This document shows positions 26,373 to 35,310 of a stretch of 64,000 nucleotides of DNA, piece by piece; position 1 is the first letter of the stretch, and every line of letters starts with the position of its first letter. The DNA is from Okeanomitos corallinicola TIOX110. GTDB lineage: Bacteria; Cyanobacteriota; Cyanobacteriia; Cyanobacteriales; Nostocaceae. Position numbers and translations under genes: made by a program. Where the stretch lies: assembly GCF_038050375.1 (NCBI RefSeq), contig NZ_CP150886.1, forward strand, positions 1,281,318-1,345,317, written 5' to 3'. The notes beneath the pieces were generated by a model. The model did no database searches. It worked only from the letters and a program-made list of their open reading frames with translations, and was not told where the DNA came from.

Positions 26373-27479
26373 TTGGCATACTACGTAAATGTATTCTCTC
26401 CAGATACTTATGAAGCATTCTCAAAATCACCTCGTGATATTGCTGGATTTCGTAAGAATAGGCAAAAAGCCGCAGATAAAATTCAAGTTGGTGATAAGTT
26501 AATTTGTTATATGACTAAATTATCCAGGTGGATAGGTGTTCTTGAAGTTCAAAGTGAATGTTTCTCGGATGATACATCAATCTTTGTTCCTAAAGATGAA
26601 CCTGATCCCTATGTAATTCGTTTCAAAGTTAAGCCTCTAGCGTGGCTACCTAAAGAAAAAACAATTCCAATTCACGATAATAGAGTTTGGGATCATTTGT
26701 CTTTCACTAAAAATGTTGATAAAAATTCATCCCTATGGACAGGAAAAATTCGTAATAGCCTTAATGAACTGAAGGACAATGATGGTCACTTTCTGGAACA
26801 ATTAATTCTGGATCAAGTAGATAAACAGGAAGTTTTTGAAATTGATGAAGTTGAGTATCAGAAACTAATTACACATCGTATTCATCGGCTAGAAAAAGTT
26901 GTTAGTGTTACCATTCCTCAAGATACAGAAAGTGAAATTGAAAGTAGTGTAAATCATCCAGAAGTACGTGAATCAATCAAAATACAATCTTTGCTTGCTA
27001 GTATTGGTTCTCAAATGGGAATGAAAATTTGGCTGCCTCGTAGCGATAGAAACGCAGTTTTAACAGAATGGAAAAATAAAGACCAAGTTTTGTTGGATGT
27101 TTTGCCTCTAAATTATGATGAGACAACAATCAAAACCATTGAACAAATTGATGTATTGTGGCTTAAAGGACGTTCTATTGTTCGTGCTTTTGAAGTTGAA
27201 CATACTACTTCAATTTATTCCGGTATTCTTAGAATGGCAGATTTGCTTGCACTCCAACCAAACATGAATATAAAGTTGCATATCGTTGCACCTCCTGAAC
27301 GTCGAGATAAAGTTTTTCAAGAGATTAGACGACCTGTATTTTCATTACTTGATGTAGCACCTTTGTCAGAAAGATGTACATACCTTTCCTATGAAAGTGT
27401 CCAAGAATTAGCACGAGAAAAGCATTTATCACGTTTATTAGATAGTGTTTTAGATGATTATGCAGAGGAAGCTGAGTAA
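26373..27479 (+). CDS. EVE domain fused to a PD-(D/E)XK-like nuclease domain
   Basis: Residues 1-~150 are an EVE (PUA/YTH-like) domain: AYYVNVFSPDTYEAF, IQVGDKLICYMTKLSRWIGV, DPYVIRFKVKPLAWLP. EVE domains bind modified bases. From residue ~195 comes a second domain with IDVLWLKG (Asp260) and RAFEVEHTTS (Glu274, Glu276), then GILRMADLLALQPN; the D-x(13)-E-V-E arrangement fits a restriction-endonuclease-like fold. The pairing suggests a nuclease that recognises modified DNA. The start is TTG, supported by AAAGGGG about ten bases upstream. It follows the toxin-antitoxin pair by 64 bases, giving a small defence-like patch. Confidence 0.8.
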   Translation: MAYYVNVFSPDTYEAFSKSPRDIAGFRKNRQKAADKIQVGDKLICYMTKLSRWIGVLEVQSECFSDDTSIFVPKDEPDPYVIRFKVKPLAWLPKEKTIPIHDNRVWDHLSFTKNVDKNSSLWTGKIRNSLNELKDNDGHFLEQLILDQVDKQEVFEIDEVEYQKLITHRIHRLEKVVSVTIPQDTESEIESSVNHPEVRESIKIQSLLASIGSQMGMKIWLPRSDRNAVLTEWKNKDQVLLDVLPLNYDETTIKTIEQIDVLWLKGRSIVRAFEVEHTTSIYSGILRMADLLALQPNMNIKLHIVAPPERRDKVFQEIRRPVFSLLDVAPLSERCTYLSYESVQELAREKHLSRLLDSVLDDYAEEAE

Positions 27480-27651
27480 GTGCGATCGCTCGTTTTCTAA
27501 TTTAATTTAAATAAAGCAACCTGTGGAGAGAAAGAGATCGCCTATTTTGTAGCCGAGTTTATCGTGCTTTGAATATTGAATGCTATAATTAAACAAGTGT
27601 AATTTGTTGACTATAAACTGATAGAAATTTGTTGCTAGATAATATTTATTG

Positions 27652-28329
27652 ATGATCAACGACACACCAGAGGAATTAAATTCTGATCCAGAAATTTCCC
27701 GTTTAATAGATGAGGTCATGTCATCATCCCTCAATGATGAACAATACCGCAAAAAGATGCAGCGCCGTAAGGAAATCCAGGATAAACGCATATCTGAAGC
27801 TAAACCGGAAAAAGGGTTAATTATAGTTAATACTGGCAACGGTAAAGGTAAAACTACTGCGGCTTTGGGTATGGTAATGCGATCGCTTGGCCATGGATAC
27901 AAAGTAGCAATCGTCCAATTTATTAAAGGTGCTTGGGAACCCTCCGAAAAACGGGTTTTTAGTCATTGGCCAGATCAATTAGAATTTCACGCTATGGGTG
28001 AAGGTTTTACCTGGGAAACACAAGACAGAGATCGGGATCTAGATAAAGCTAGTGCTGCTTGGGACAAATCACTAGAATTTATTCTGAACCCAGAGTTTAA
28101 ACTGGTGCTTTTAGATGAAGTTAATATTGCTATTAAACTTGGTTACTTACAAGTTGAACAAGTATTAGCAGGTTTAGAGCAAAAACCAGCAGATAAGCAC
28201 GTAATACTAACAGGTAGAGGCGCACCACCAGCTTTAATTGAAAAGGCTGATTTAGTCACGGAAATGACTTTAATTAAGCACCCTTTCAAGGATCAAGGCA
28301 TAAAAGCCCAAGCGGGAATTGAATATTAA
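27652..28329 (+). CDS. cobO: Cob(I)yrinic acid a,c-diamide adenosyltransferase
   Basis: CobO/BtuR transfers the adenosyl group of ATP to cob(I)alamin precursors, a late step of B12 synthesis or salvage. GLIIVNTGNGKGKTTAALG is the P-loop, followed by VAIVQFIKGAW, LVLLDEVNIAIKLGYL and HVILTGRGAPPALIEKADL, all family signatures. The N-terminal ~50 residues are polar and variable. The ATG at 27,652 is used; a TTG directly before it is in frame. No B12 riboswitch was recognised upstream. Confidence 0.95.
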   Translation: MINDTPEELNSDPEISRLIDEVMSSSLNDEQYRKKMQRRKEIQDKRISEAKPEKGLIIVNTGNGKGKTTAALGMVMRSLGHGYKVAIVQFIKGAWEPSEKRVFSHWPDQLEFHAMGEGFTWETQDRDRDLDKASAAWDKSLEFILNPEFKLVLLDEVNIAIKLGYLQVEQVLAGLEQKPADKHVILTGRGAPPALIEKADLVTEMTLIKHPFKDQGIKAQAGIEY

Positions 28330-28350
28330 GTGATTAAACTACTTAATTAC

Positions 28351-29073
28351 TTAATTATCTGCGCTTAAATCCTGTTGACAGGCTTGTAGAATTTCTCTAT
28401 CGTTAGCACTCACAGATCCTAACTGATGATAATCTTGCAGTGCTAAAGAATGAGCATAGGTAATACTGGTTTCATCTGTTACTCTAGGAATTCTACTAGC
28501 TGTAGAAACTTGAGCTATCCCAGTTTCACTAGGGGAACTGGTTACTGTCATGGCCAATTCTCCAGATTTGGCAATTGTGCCTTGGAAACAGCTAAACTCT
28601 GAACTGGGCATATACAATGCACCAGTTACCTTACCTTTCTGCTTTTGAAACACAATATAACCTTGTCCCCATTGGTTAGGTGTGGAAGATTGACCATAAA
28701 GATAAATCCCATCCTGCACTGGAAAGCTTACAGGTGATTGCTTAATTGATGGTTTTGTCGTTGTTGGGATTTCTTGTATATTGCTTTTCAAAACTTCTAT
28801 GAATGAGTTTTGAGATTCGAGATTATTTGACTGAATCTGACTTTTATTATCTCTGATAGCTCTTAATTTTGATAACAGGGTATTTTCATTACTATCCTGA
28901 ATTTCATTATTTGTATAACTGGGCAAATCAGCTGCTATAACCTGAGATTTAAGGTTAATCTTGGTCATTTGACCAATTGTACCTAAACCTAAAATTCCAA
29001 CGGTAACAAGTAGACCTACAGCGGGAATTTTTAACTTAGTTTTGGGAATGAACTTAGAAATGTTGTTAAGCAC
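28351..29073 (-). CDS. Cyanobacterial conserved hypothetical protein, membrane-anchored
   Basis: The 240-residue protein has one N-terminal transmembrane helix (IPAVGLLVTVGILGLGTIG, residues ~17-35) and a polar linker. A conserved C-terminal domain follows: PVQDGIYLYGQSSTPNQWG, GYIVFQKQKGKVTGALYMP, SSEFSCFQGTI, GELAMTV. This domain recurs in Nostocales proteins of unknown function. It is probably periplasmic or thylakoid-lumen facing. It is convergent with cobO. I know of no assigned role. Confidence 0.75.
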   Translation of the reverse strand: MLNNISKFIPKTKLKIPAVGLLVTVGILGLGTIGQMTKINLKSQVIAADLPSYTNNEIQDSNENTLLSKLRAIRDNKSQIQSNNLESQNSFIEVLKSNIQEIPTTTKPSIKQSPVSFPVQDGIYLYGQSSTPNQWGQGYIVFQKQKGKVTGALYMPSSEFSCFQGTIAKSGELAMTVTSSPSETGIAQVSTASRIPRVTDETSITYAHSLALQDYHQLGSVSANDREILQACQQDLSADN

Positions 29074-29903
29074 CCGAATTCTCCTGTAACGAAAATAACT
29101 AATTTATGTAAACCACTTAAATCATAACTAAATGTGAATATTCAAGGATTCCTGCAAAGGTTTTAAATCTCTTTTATGTAGAAAAAACTGTCAGAAACCG
29201 GAATATTTTCGGTATTTTGGTTGATAATGTCGGAATATCACGTTTTAAAAAGTTTCAGCTTCACTCTCAAGATTCATACTTCCGGGGGATTACAAGTGTA
29301 TTTTTAGTTTGACATTTTTGCTGTACATTTTTCAATAGTTTTGTAAAAGTAAATTTTGATCAAAAAGCTTGATTTACTGGTGATTTATGGTATCTGCTCT
29401 GAATTCCCTGTTAGCAACTGAATTGAACTACAGGAGCAGTCATAACGATTCCGCATTTGAATGATCCTATTTGAGATTTTCTAGAAATTGCTGATTTTTA
29501 GGCAGATTAAGTCTTGTTATCGCTGTTTGTGAAATAAATTGTGGCAAAACCTAGATCATGCAAGCATATACGTATTCAAGCAAAATAAATGTAAAGTGAA
29601 TATTTTATCTATAAATTTAAGATATATTAAGGTTTGTAACGGTTACAGTCAAACCTGTCTAAAGCTAGATGTCTTCATTAGAATTTAAAGTGTGTCAAGT
29701 TATCAAAAAGATTAACTAATTGGAGTAGCCGTTTTTAGGAAAATGAGCTTAACTTGACGTAGTAATACACAGATTCTGATTTTAAGTGGCTACTCACACT
29801 TTTTACAGAATTTCCGTCAGAATACTATTCTCCCGGACACAGAAATTGTCATATTGTATATTCATCGGAAGGTGAATACCCTCATAAAAAAAGAGGAGTA
29901 ACC
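29074..29903. other. Long 830-bp non-coding region
   Basis: No convincing ORF is present. The region separates the divergent hypothetical gene and the Mo-nitrogenase C-terminal-domain gene. It contains a set of interlocked complementary arms (29,694-29,795) described separately. The last 30 bases carry AAAAAAGAGGAGTAACC, a strong ribosome-binding site for the downstream gene. Its length suggests a regulatory leader or an unannotated small RNA. Confidence 0.55.
29694..29795 (+). other. Interlocked inverted repeats, possible RNA pseudoknot
   Basis: GTCAAGTTA (29,694-29,702) pairs perfectly with TAACTTGAC (29,750-29,758). GAGTAGCC (29,723-29,730), inside that loop, pairs perfectly with GGCTACTC (29,788-29,795), outside it. 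The order A-B-A'-B' is that of an H-type pseudoknot. It lies about 110 bases upstream of the nitrogenase-related gene. Strand is assumed from the downstream gene; no RNA family is recognised. Confidence 0.4.
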
Positions 29904-30284
29904 ATGAAGGTATTTGAAGGTAGTACAAAAAATATTTTTTTCGCCAGTTGGGTATCCCTCCATCCAGCAGAAACTAATAATAAATCTGAAGTTTCCCAAT
30001 TAAAAAATTCTCATTCTCACTCAGGAGGGAATTTCCTCCGTCCTTTGCGAAATTGGTTAGATAACTTAAAAGTAGGCGATCGCCAATTTGCCCATAGTTT
30101 ATGTCAATTAATTCCTGCCCAATGTCCTTTTGAACGTGATCTCAAATTTTTTGGTAAAACTCTATTTCACATTCCCCCAATGTGTAAACTTAACCCTTTG
30201 TATGAAGAAGTAGTAGGTTTAAGATTTCGCGCACTGTGCTATTTAGCCGATGAATGTGGCGAAGACATATCACAGTATTGCTAA
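29904..30284 (+). CDS. Mo-dependent nitrogenase C-terminal domain protein
   Basis: The 126-residue protein has a variable N-terminus and the conserved domain from residue ~45: LRPLRNWLDNLKVGDRQFAH, LCQLIPAQCPFERDLKFFG, IPPMCKLNPLYEEVVGLRFR, LADECGEDISQYC. In cyanobacteria this small domain occurs as a stand-alone protein named for its match to the C-terminus of some Mo nitrogenase proteins; its function is unknown. It hints at a diazotrophic host. A terminator hairpin follows. GAGGAG precedes the ATG with good spacing. Confidence 0.88.
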   Translation: MKVFEGSTKNIFFASWVSLHPAETNNKSEVSQLKNSHSHSGGNFLRPLRNWLDNLKVGDRQFAHSLCQLIPAQCPFERDLKFFGKTLFHIPPMCKLNPLYEEVVGLRFRALCYLADECGEDISQYC

Positions 30285-30308
30285 AAAAAATATTTATTCC
30301 TGAGCAGC

Positions 30309-30349
30309 AAAATCCCCGATTTCTTTGAAAATATGGGGATTTTATCATT
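30309..30349 (+). terminator. Terminator after the Mo-nitrogenase C-terminal-domain gene
   Basis: AAAATCCCC and GGGGATTTT form a perfect 9-bp stem with a 17-base loop, followed by a T-rich stretch. It sits between convergent genes and may serve both strands. Confidence 0.75.
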
Positions 30350-30404
30350 TTTGACACTCCCCTGCCTAAAGGCGATAATTGCATCCATAAAACTCAGAAA
30401 CGAC

Positions 30405-32270
30405 CTATTTAACTGTAAATTTACCGCGCCATTTTTGAATTGCATCTTGAGCGTCTTCATAGGCGACTGTTGACTCAGGGATCAGAGATGCAGTTTCAAT
30501 AGCGGTGGTAAAATCTCCTTGAGCAGCGCGAGCTTTAGCCAAATCTAAAATTTCTTCACTCCATCTATTCATAGACTGTTGAGCAAGATTAAACCCTGGT
30601 TGTTCGGGGGGTACTTTTTTCGCAACTGCGATCGCTCGGTTATAAGTAGAAGCTTGTCCTGGTTGAATTAAACCTTGTGCTGCATCTAAAATAGTTTGAT
30701 TACTGTTGTATTGCTTGGCTTCTAAACGCCATTTTTTAATAGTTGCTTGTGTTTGGGGATAAAGGACAGAATTTTGAGGAATTAAGGCCGCAGTAGCTAT
30801 GGCATCAGTATAATTTCTTTGTTGTGCTTGTTCCTGAGCCAAATCTAAAATCATTTGACTCCAAACCTGAATATTTTCCTGTGCTTGTTGATAGAGAGGT
30901 TCACCAGGCAGAATTTTTTGGGCAATAGTAATAGCTTGACTTAAATCACTAGGTTGAGTAGAACTAAGAGACATTTTTCCTAGTTCTGAAATTGCCTGGT
31001 TACGTTTTTGAGGATCAGAATTAGAAACTCTGGGAAGATTAGATGGTGATGTAGTGGGAATATTATTAGGAATAGGTGGTAAACTATCGGCAAATTCCGA
31101 ACTACGAGTAGTAGTATTATTATTATTACTATTATTATTCAGAGAAGTTGAGATTTTATTGAAGCGAAAACTAGCTTGATTGCGAAGTAAAAAAGTAGTC
31201 ATTAAACCAACAATCACCATACTACCACCACCCCAGATTATAAATTGTTGCCAAATAGGGGTACTGACTGAGGGAGCAGGTTTGGCATAATTTTTAGCAG
31301 CCGCAGGAATAAACCTTGAACCTGTTTTTAATTCTGGGGAAGTAGCCAAAATTGATTTACCATCCGGCTGAGAATTATTACTGATGGTAGTTTCCGAAGA
31401 TTTATTTGCAGTTTGATTTTCTGCCCACCAAGCCTTATATGTAGAGGGTTGGCTTTCCTGTGGTTGAGGAGCGGTAGAACGAAGAACAGCAAAACTTTCT
31501 TCAGGAAAAATATTTTCTGTTGGTTCTGAGTTTTCATTTAAACCTGAAACTGGCAACATTCCAGGTGAATTTTCAGGAATTACAGTGGCAGGATTTTGAA
31601 TTGGCCGCCAATGATGCTGACAAAGTTGGGGAGTTAGAGAACTGACATAAGATTCTAAATCTTTTAAATTACCACCAGGACAAGAACGCAAAGCTGCCAT
31701 TAAAGCAGCCGTAAAAAATCCGTGATTTAGTTCTGTACTTTCATGGGAAAACTGCTCTGGCTGACAAGAAAGCATAACAGGAATATTTAATTCCTTAGCT
31801 GCGTTGATAATATCTTGGCCTACAGGAGCATCAGCTTGTGTACCAAAAGCGCGGTTAATATCAAATATTAATAGTACATTCAACTTAGCAGCAGCCAGAC
31901 TTTCCATGATTTTTCTGACTTCAATGCCAGTCTCTAAAACCTGATCTGGATTGCCATCAGCAGGCATTAAATAATCTTTGTCATTGTCATTAACTCCATA
32001 ACCACTGAAGAAAAACCACAGATAATCTTGTGGTTGCCAAGATTGAGCCAGATCCTCCAAAAAAAGGAGAATATTATCTTTAGTTGGGTAAGAGGATTTT
32101 TCTCCTACTGGTGGTGAAGTATTTGTCATCAATAGGGAATTTTTCGGCAAAAAACCCTCTGCCGTGACTAAAAAATCCTTTATTGCCTCCGCATCATTTT
32201 GAGCGCAACTTAAAGGTTGAAATAATTCATATTGATTAATTCCAATGGCGATCGCCCAGTAATTTGTCAT
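30405..32270 (-). CDS. Orthocaspase (metacaspase-like) homologue lacking the catalytic dyad
   Basis: The N-terminal ~210 residues are a caspase-like (C14) domain: WAIAIGINQYELFQPLSCAQ, DYLWFFFSGYGVND, KDYLMPADGNP, LLIFDINRAFG. The catalytic His is Tyr91 (FSGYG instead of FSGHG) and the catalytic Cys is Asn139 (DIN instead of DxC), so no protease activity is expected. A transmembrane helix (FIIWGGGSMVIVGLMTTFLL) lies near residue 340. The C-terminal half has three repeats ending in an 'A..IP....Y..AQ..I..W' pattern. Such 'YN' variants are known in Nostocales and may be scaffolds or regulators. It is divergent from a hypothetical gene. Confidence 0.88.
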   Translation of the reverse strand: MTNYWAIAIGINQYELFQPLSCAQNDAEAIKDFLVTAEGFLPKNSLLMTNTSPPVGEKSSYPTKDNILLFLEDLAQSWQPQDYLWFFFSGYGVNDNDKDYLMPADGNPDQVLETGIEVRKIMESLAAAKLNVLLIFDINRAFGTQADAPVGQDIINAAKELNIPVMLSCQPEQFSHESTELNHGFFTAALMAALRSCPGGNLKDLESYVSSLTPQLCQHHWRPIQNPATVIPENSPGMLPVSGLNENSEPTENIFPEESFAVLRSTAPQPQESQPSTYKAWWAENQTANKSSETTISNNSQPDGKSILATSPELKTGSRFIPAAAKNYAKPAPSVSTPIWQQFIIWGGGSMVIVGLMTTFLLRNQASFRFNKISTSLNNNSNNNNTTTRSSEFADSLPPIPNNIPTTSPSNLPRVSNSDPQKRNQAISELGKMSLSSTQPSDLSQAITIAQKILPGEPLYQQAQENIQVWSQMILDLAQEQAQQRNYTDAIATAALIPQNSVLYPQTQATIKKWRLEAKQYNSNQTILDAAQGLIQPGQASTYNRAIAVAKKVPPEQPGFNLAQQSMNRWSEEILDLAKARAAQGDFTTAIETASLIPESTVAYEDAQDAIQKWRGKFTVK

Positions 32271-32314
32271 CCCGCTCTTTGTCGGTTCTTGTTTGCTAGT
32301 TTAAAGTAGTTCTT

Positions 32315-32959
32315 ATGACGTTAAGATATCGGAAAATACTAGCATTTGTTGAAAATGCTTCATTAACATTCACAAGAGCTGATAGATATATGAACAGGAT
32401 TTACAATCAACAACCATCATTAATGATCCCCTTCTCATTTATTAACCAATTTGGCAGGAAAATCCGGATATTTCAAGGGGCAATTTGGCTGAGTTTAGCT
32501 GTTCCTTTGTGGTTAGCTACGGAAGCGATCGCCCCCCAAGTTGTACAAGCTTACACCGCCAGAGTTGATTTAGCAATTACCCGCTTACCAGAAGAAAACT
32601 ATGAAACGGTTTTACGCAGGGCAGAAATAGCCGCCAGAGCAGCCGCTCAACGTAGTTTTGACCAGGATATTTTAGTTACAGAAGTTTCTATAATTGTCAC
32701 AGCACAAAATGAGGGAATGATCGCTCCAGTGTTAACGTTAGATGTCAGTCGTGATCAATGGAAACAAAGCCCTGATCCCCGACGTTGGGCAACTTACTTT
32801 AAAACCGCCAAATGGTTACTATTATTTGAAAAACTCAAAACACCAGGACAAACTAATCCTGCTCAACCTCCTACACCAGCTAATTCCAACATCACCACAA
32901 ATCGTTCCATGGTTGATGATCCCCTAACAACACCAACAGAACAGCCACAAGAAAATTGA
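32315..32959 (+). CDS. Cyanobacterial conserved hypothetical protein with signal/anchor
   Basis: A hydrophobic segment (AIWLSLAVPLWLATEAIAPQ, residues ~56-75) precedes a conserved region: AYTARVDLAITRLPEENYET, RRAEIAARAAAQRSFDQDIL, VTEVSIIVTAQNEGMIAPVL, LDVSRDQW. The Pro/Thr-rich C-terminus (NPAQPPTPANSN) is variable. It is probably exported to the periplasm or lumen. The true start is uncertain: Met26 and Met37 are in-frame alternatives closer to the hydrophobic segment, and none has a strong ribosome-binding site. The function is unknown. Confidence 0.72.
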   Translation: MTLRYRKILAFVENASLTFTRADRYMNRIYNQQPSLMIPFSFINQFGRKIRIFQGAIWLSLAVPLWLATEAIAPQVVQAYTARVDLAITRLPEENYETVLRRAEIAARAAAQRSFDQDILVTEVSIIVTAQNEGMIAPVLTLDVSRDQWKQSPDPRRWATYFKTAKWLLLFEKLKTPGQTNPAQPPTPANSNITTNRSMVDDPLTTPTEQPQEN

Positions 32960-33027
32960 AAAAGACAAAAATTACCAATTGATCGCTTAGAATAGAAAGG
33001 TTGTCAAGAATCACGATATCCGCTATC

Positions 33028-33198
33028 ATGGCAGTCCCTAAGAAGAAAACATCAAAATCTAAACGAGACAAACGTCGCGCTACCTGGACACATAAAGCTA
33101 CTGTTGAAGCACAAAAAGCTCTTTCTCTGGGTAAATCAATTTTGTCTGGACGTTCTAACTTCGTCTATCCCTCTGCTGAAGAAGAAGAAGAAGAGTAA
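33028..33198 (+). CDS. rpmF: 50S ribosomal protein L32
   Basis: The 56-residue protein reads [20 protein letters not shown] at its start, the unmistakable L32 N-terminus, followed by [19 protein letters not shown]. The C-terminus is a run of glutamates. The ATG at 33,028 is the family start; a TTG further upstream would add nine unconserved residues. This form lacks the zinc-binding cysteines of some L32 proteins. A strong terminator follows at once. Confidence 0.97.
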   Translation: MAVPKKKTSKSKRDKRRATWTHKATVEAQKALSLGKSILSGRSNFVYPSAEEEEEE

Positions 33199-33212
33199 TA
33201 ATCTCTCAATTA

Positions 33213-33252
33213 GGAAAAGCACAAACCGCGTAGTTATGGGAGTGCTTTTTCC
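33213..33252 (+). terminator. Rho-independent terminator of rpmF
   Basis: GGAAAAGCAC and GTGCTTTTTCC pair across a 19-base loop, the second arm carrying the T-run. It lies 14 bases after the rpmF stop codon. Confidence 0.85.
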
Positions 33253-33280
33253 TTGCTTGGCTAATAATATCAATGACCAA

Positions 33281-33306
33281 CCGCTAGACGCTGTGCGTTA
33301 TAGCGG
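33281..33306. repeat. CCGCTA...TAGCGG hairpin repeat
   Basis: Outer arms CCGCTA/TAGCGG and inner arms ACGC/GCGT form an interrupted hairpin ~20 bases upstream of the sulfite-oxidase-like gene. It resembles the small GC-rich palindromic repeats of Nostocales intergenic regions. It could influence the leader of the next gene. Confidence 0.5.
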
Positions 33307-33327
33307 AAGGCTAAAAAAGATAATGTT

Positions 33328-33915
33328 ATGAAATATTTCCACAAACCAAGTCCAGAAGAAAGTGAAAAAGTACCGCCTGGACAACATTTAGCTAAAGGTT
33401 TTCCAGTTTTAACCTATGGTGAAACTCCCCAGGTAAGTATTGAAAATTGGGAATTTAAAGTTTGGGGTTTGGTAAAACCTGCTATTTTTAAATGGTCAGA
33501 TTTTTTAGCACTTCCTCAACATGAATTTACAGCAGATTTCCACTGTGTTACCCACTGGTCAAAACTAGATGTGAAATGGACAGGAATTAAAGTTACTGAT
33601 TTTATGAGTTTGTTGGAAGTAGAACCGAAAGCGGCTCATATTATGCAACATTGTTATGGCGGTTATACAACAAATATTGAATTAAACGACTTTTTAAAAC
33701 CAGAAAATTTCTTTGCGATTAAATTATTTGGTGAACCATTATCCGCAGAACATGGTGGCCCAATCAGGTTAGTTATTCCCCATCTTTATGCTTGGAAAAG
33801 TGCTAAGTGGATTAATGGTTTAGAGTTTTTAGAAACTGAAAAATTAGGTTTTTGGGAAGAAAATGGTTATCACCGTCGTGGTGAACCTTGGGCGCAAGAA
33901 CGTTATAGTAGTTAA
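33328..33915 (+). CDS. Sulfite-oxidase-like molybdopterin oxidoreductase
   Basis: The 195-residue protein is a single oxidoreductase molybdopterin-binding domain (sulfite oxidase/MsrP family): IENWEFKVWGLVKPAIFKWS, LPQHEFTADFHCVTHWSKLD with the Cys that ligates Mo, IMQHCYGGYTTNIELNDFL, GPIRLVIPHLYAWKSAKWI. It has no twin-arginine signal, so it is cytoplasmic, unlike MsrP. The physiological substrate is unknown. It is convergent with an aldehyde dehydrogenase gene only 9 bases away. Confidence 0.88.
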   Translation: MKYFHKPSPEESEKVPPGQHLAKGFPVLTYGETPQVSIENWEFKVWGLVKPAIFKWSDFLALPQHEFTADFHCVTHWSKLDVKWTGIKVTDFMSLLEVEPKAAHIMQHCYGGYTTNIELNDFLKPENFFAIKLFGEPLSAEHGGPIRLVIPHLYAWKSAKWINGLEFLETEKLGFWEENGYHRRGEPWAQERYSS

Positions 33916-33924
33916 ATTGATGAT

Positions 33925-35310
33925 TTAACCACCAATAATTTTTTTCAACAACGATAATTTACCTTTGTATGGTGCATAACGCCAATTGAGATCAAAAAGA
34001 AAGGTGTTTTTCAAAACACTTTTATCATGGGAAAAAGTATCAAACCCAGCTTTACCATGATAGCTACCAATTCCACTATCACCCACACCACCAAATGGTA
34101 AAGAAGAAATTCCCACTTGCATAATTGTGTCGTTAATACATACACCACCTGATGAAGTTTCTTGTAATATTTTCTGTTGCAGATTTTTATCGTCAGAAAA
34201 GATATATAAAGCTAGAGGTTTGGGTTTGGAGTTAATCAAATTAATTGCTTCTTCAATATCTGTATATTCAATGATCGGTAAAATAGGTCCGAATATCTCC
34301 TCTTCCATCACCGCATCTGTGAAAGAAACATTATCAAGTAATGTGGGTGCAATATAAAATGTTTCTGAGTTTGTTTCTCCACCGGCAATGATTTCCCCAC
34401 AGTTGAGGAATTTGGTTAACCTATCAAAATGTTTCTGACTAATAATTCTCGGAAAATCTGGGCTAATTTCTGGGTTTTCTCCATAAAATTCTTGGATACA
34501 TTTTTTTAAACTCTGCACTAAATCTGCTTTTATTTTTTTGTCAACTAATAAATAATCAGGTGCTATACAAGTTTGTCCAGCATTGATAAATTTACCCCAA
34601 ATAATACGTTTAATTGTATGTTCGAGATTGATTTGAGAATCAACAATACAGGGACTTTTACCACCTAATTCTAAAGTAACTGGAGTCAGATGTTTTGCAG
34701 CTGCTGCCATGACTATTTTACCAATAGCTGTACCACCTGTAAAAAAGATGTGGTCAAATTTTTCTGCCAGTAATTTTTGACTGGTTTCTACTCCACCTTC
34801 TATGACTTTTATATATTCTGGTGGGAAATATTTACTGATTAGTTGGGATACTAAATTTGCAGTGTGGGGTGCAATTTCTGAGGGTTTGAGGATAGAACAA
34901 TTTCCTGCTGATATTGCTCCAACTAAGGGTGATATGATTAATTGAAATGGATAATTCCAAGGGCCAATAATTAAAACCACTCCCAAGGGTTCGGGATAAA
35001 TTTTAGCTGAGTAGTTGAAGAAATCCCAAGGAACGGCAGCTTTTTTAGGTTTTGCCCAATTTTTAATGTTTTTGATAGCGTAATCTATTTCTTTAATTAC
35101 ACCTATTTCTGTAGCATAGGTTTCAAATTCTGATTTACATAAATCAGCTTTTAATGCTTCTTTTACAGCTTCTTTATTTTCAATGACTAACTGTTTGAGG
35201 ATTTTTAATTGTGTTAAACGAAAATTTACATCTTTAGTTTTTCCAGTTTGGAAAAAATCCTGTTGTTGATTGATGATTGCTTTAATATCAGTAGTTTCCA
35301 GAGTAATCAT
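33925..35310 (-). CDS. Aldehyde dehydrogenase
   Basis: The NAD(P)-dependent aldehyde dehydrogenase has all key parts: the Rossmann block IIGPWNYPFQLIISPL, FTGGTAIGKIV, catalytic Glu in LELGGKSPCIV and nucleophilic Cys in NAGQTCIAPDY. The C-terminal EEEIFGPILPI and GGVGDSGIGSYHGKAGF are also conserved. The C-terminus ends in a basic/hydrophobic tail (LSLLKKIIGG). It matches the cyanobacterial group acting on fatty aldehydes and similar long-chain substrates, so it may return fatty aldehydes to fatty acids. The substrate is an inference from family. Confidence 0.93.
   Translation of the reverse strand: MITLETTDIKAIINQQQDFFQTGKTKDVNFRLTQLKILKQLVIENKEAVKEALKADLCKSEFETYATEIGVIKEIDYAIKNIKNWAKPKKAAVPWDFFNYSAKIYPEPLGVVLIIGPWNYPFQLIISPLVGAISAGNCSILKPSEIAPHTANLVSQLISKYFPPEYIKVIEGGVETSQKLLAEKFDHIFFTGGTAIGKIVMAAAAKHLTPVTLELGGKSPCIVDSQINLEHTIKRIIWGKFINAGQTCIAPDYLLVDKKIKADLVQSLKKCIQEFYGENPEISPDFPRIISQKHFDRLTKFLNCGEIIAGGETNSETFYIAPTLLDNVSFTDAVMEEEIFGPILPIIEYTDIEEAINLINSKPKPLALYIFSDDKNLQQKILQETSSGGVCINDTIMQVGISSLPFGGVGDSGIGSYHGKAGFDTFSHDKSVLKNTFLFDLNWRYAPYKGKLSLLKKIIGG

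Noticed and set aside
27507-27902. Minus-strand frame overlapping cobO
   Set aside because: The strand is opposite to the conserved CobO reading frame.
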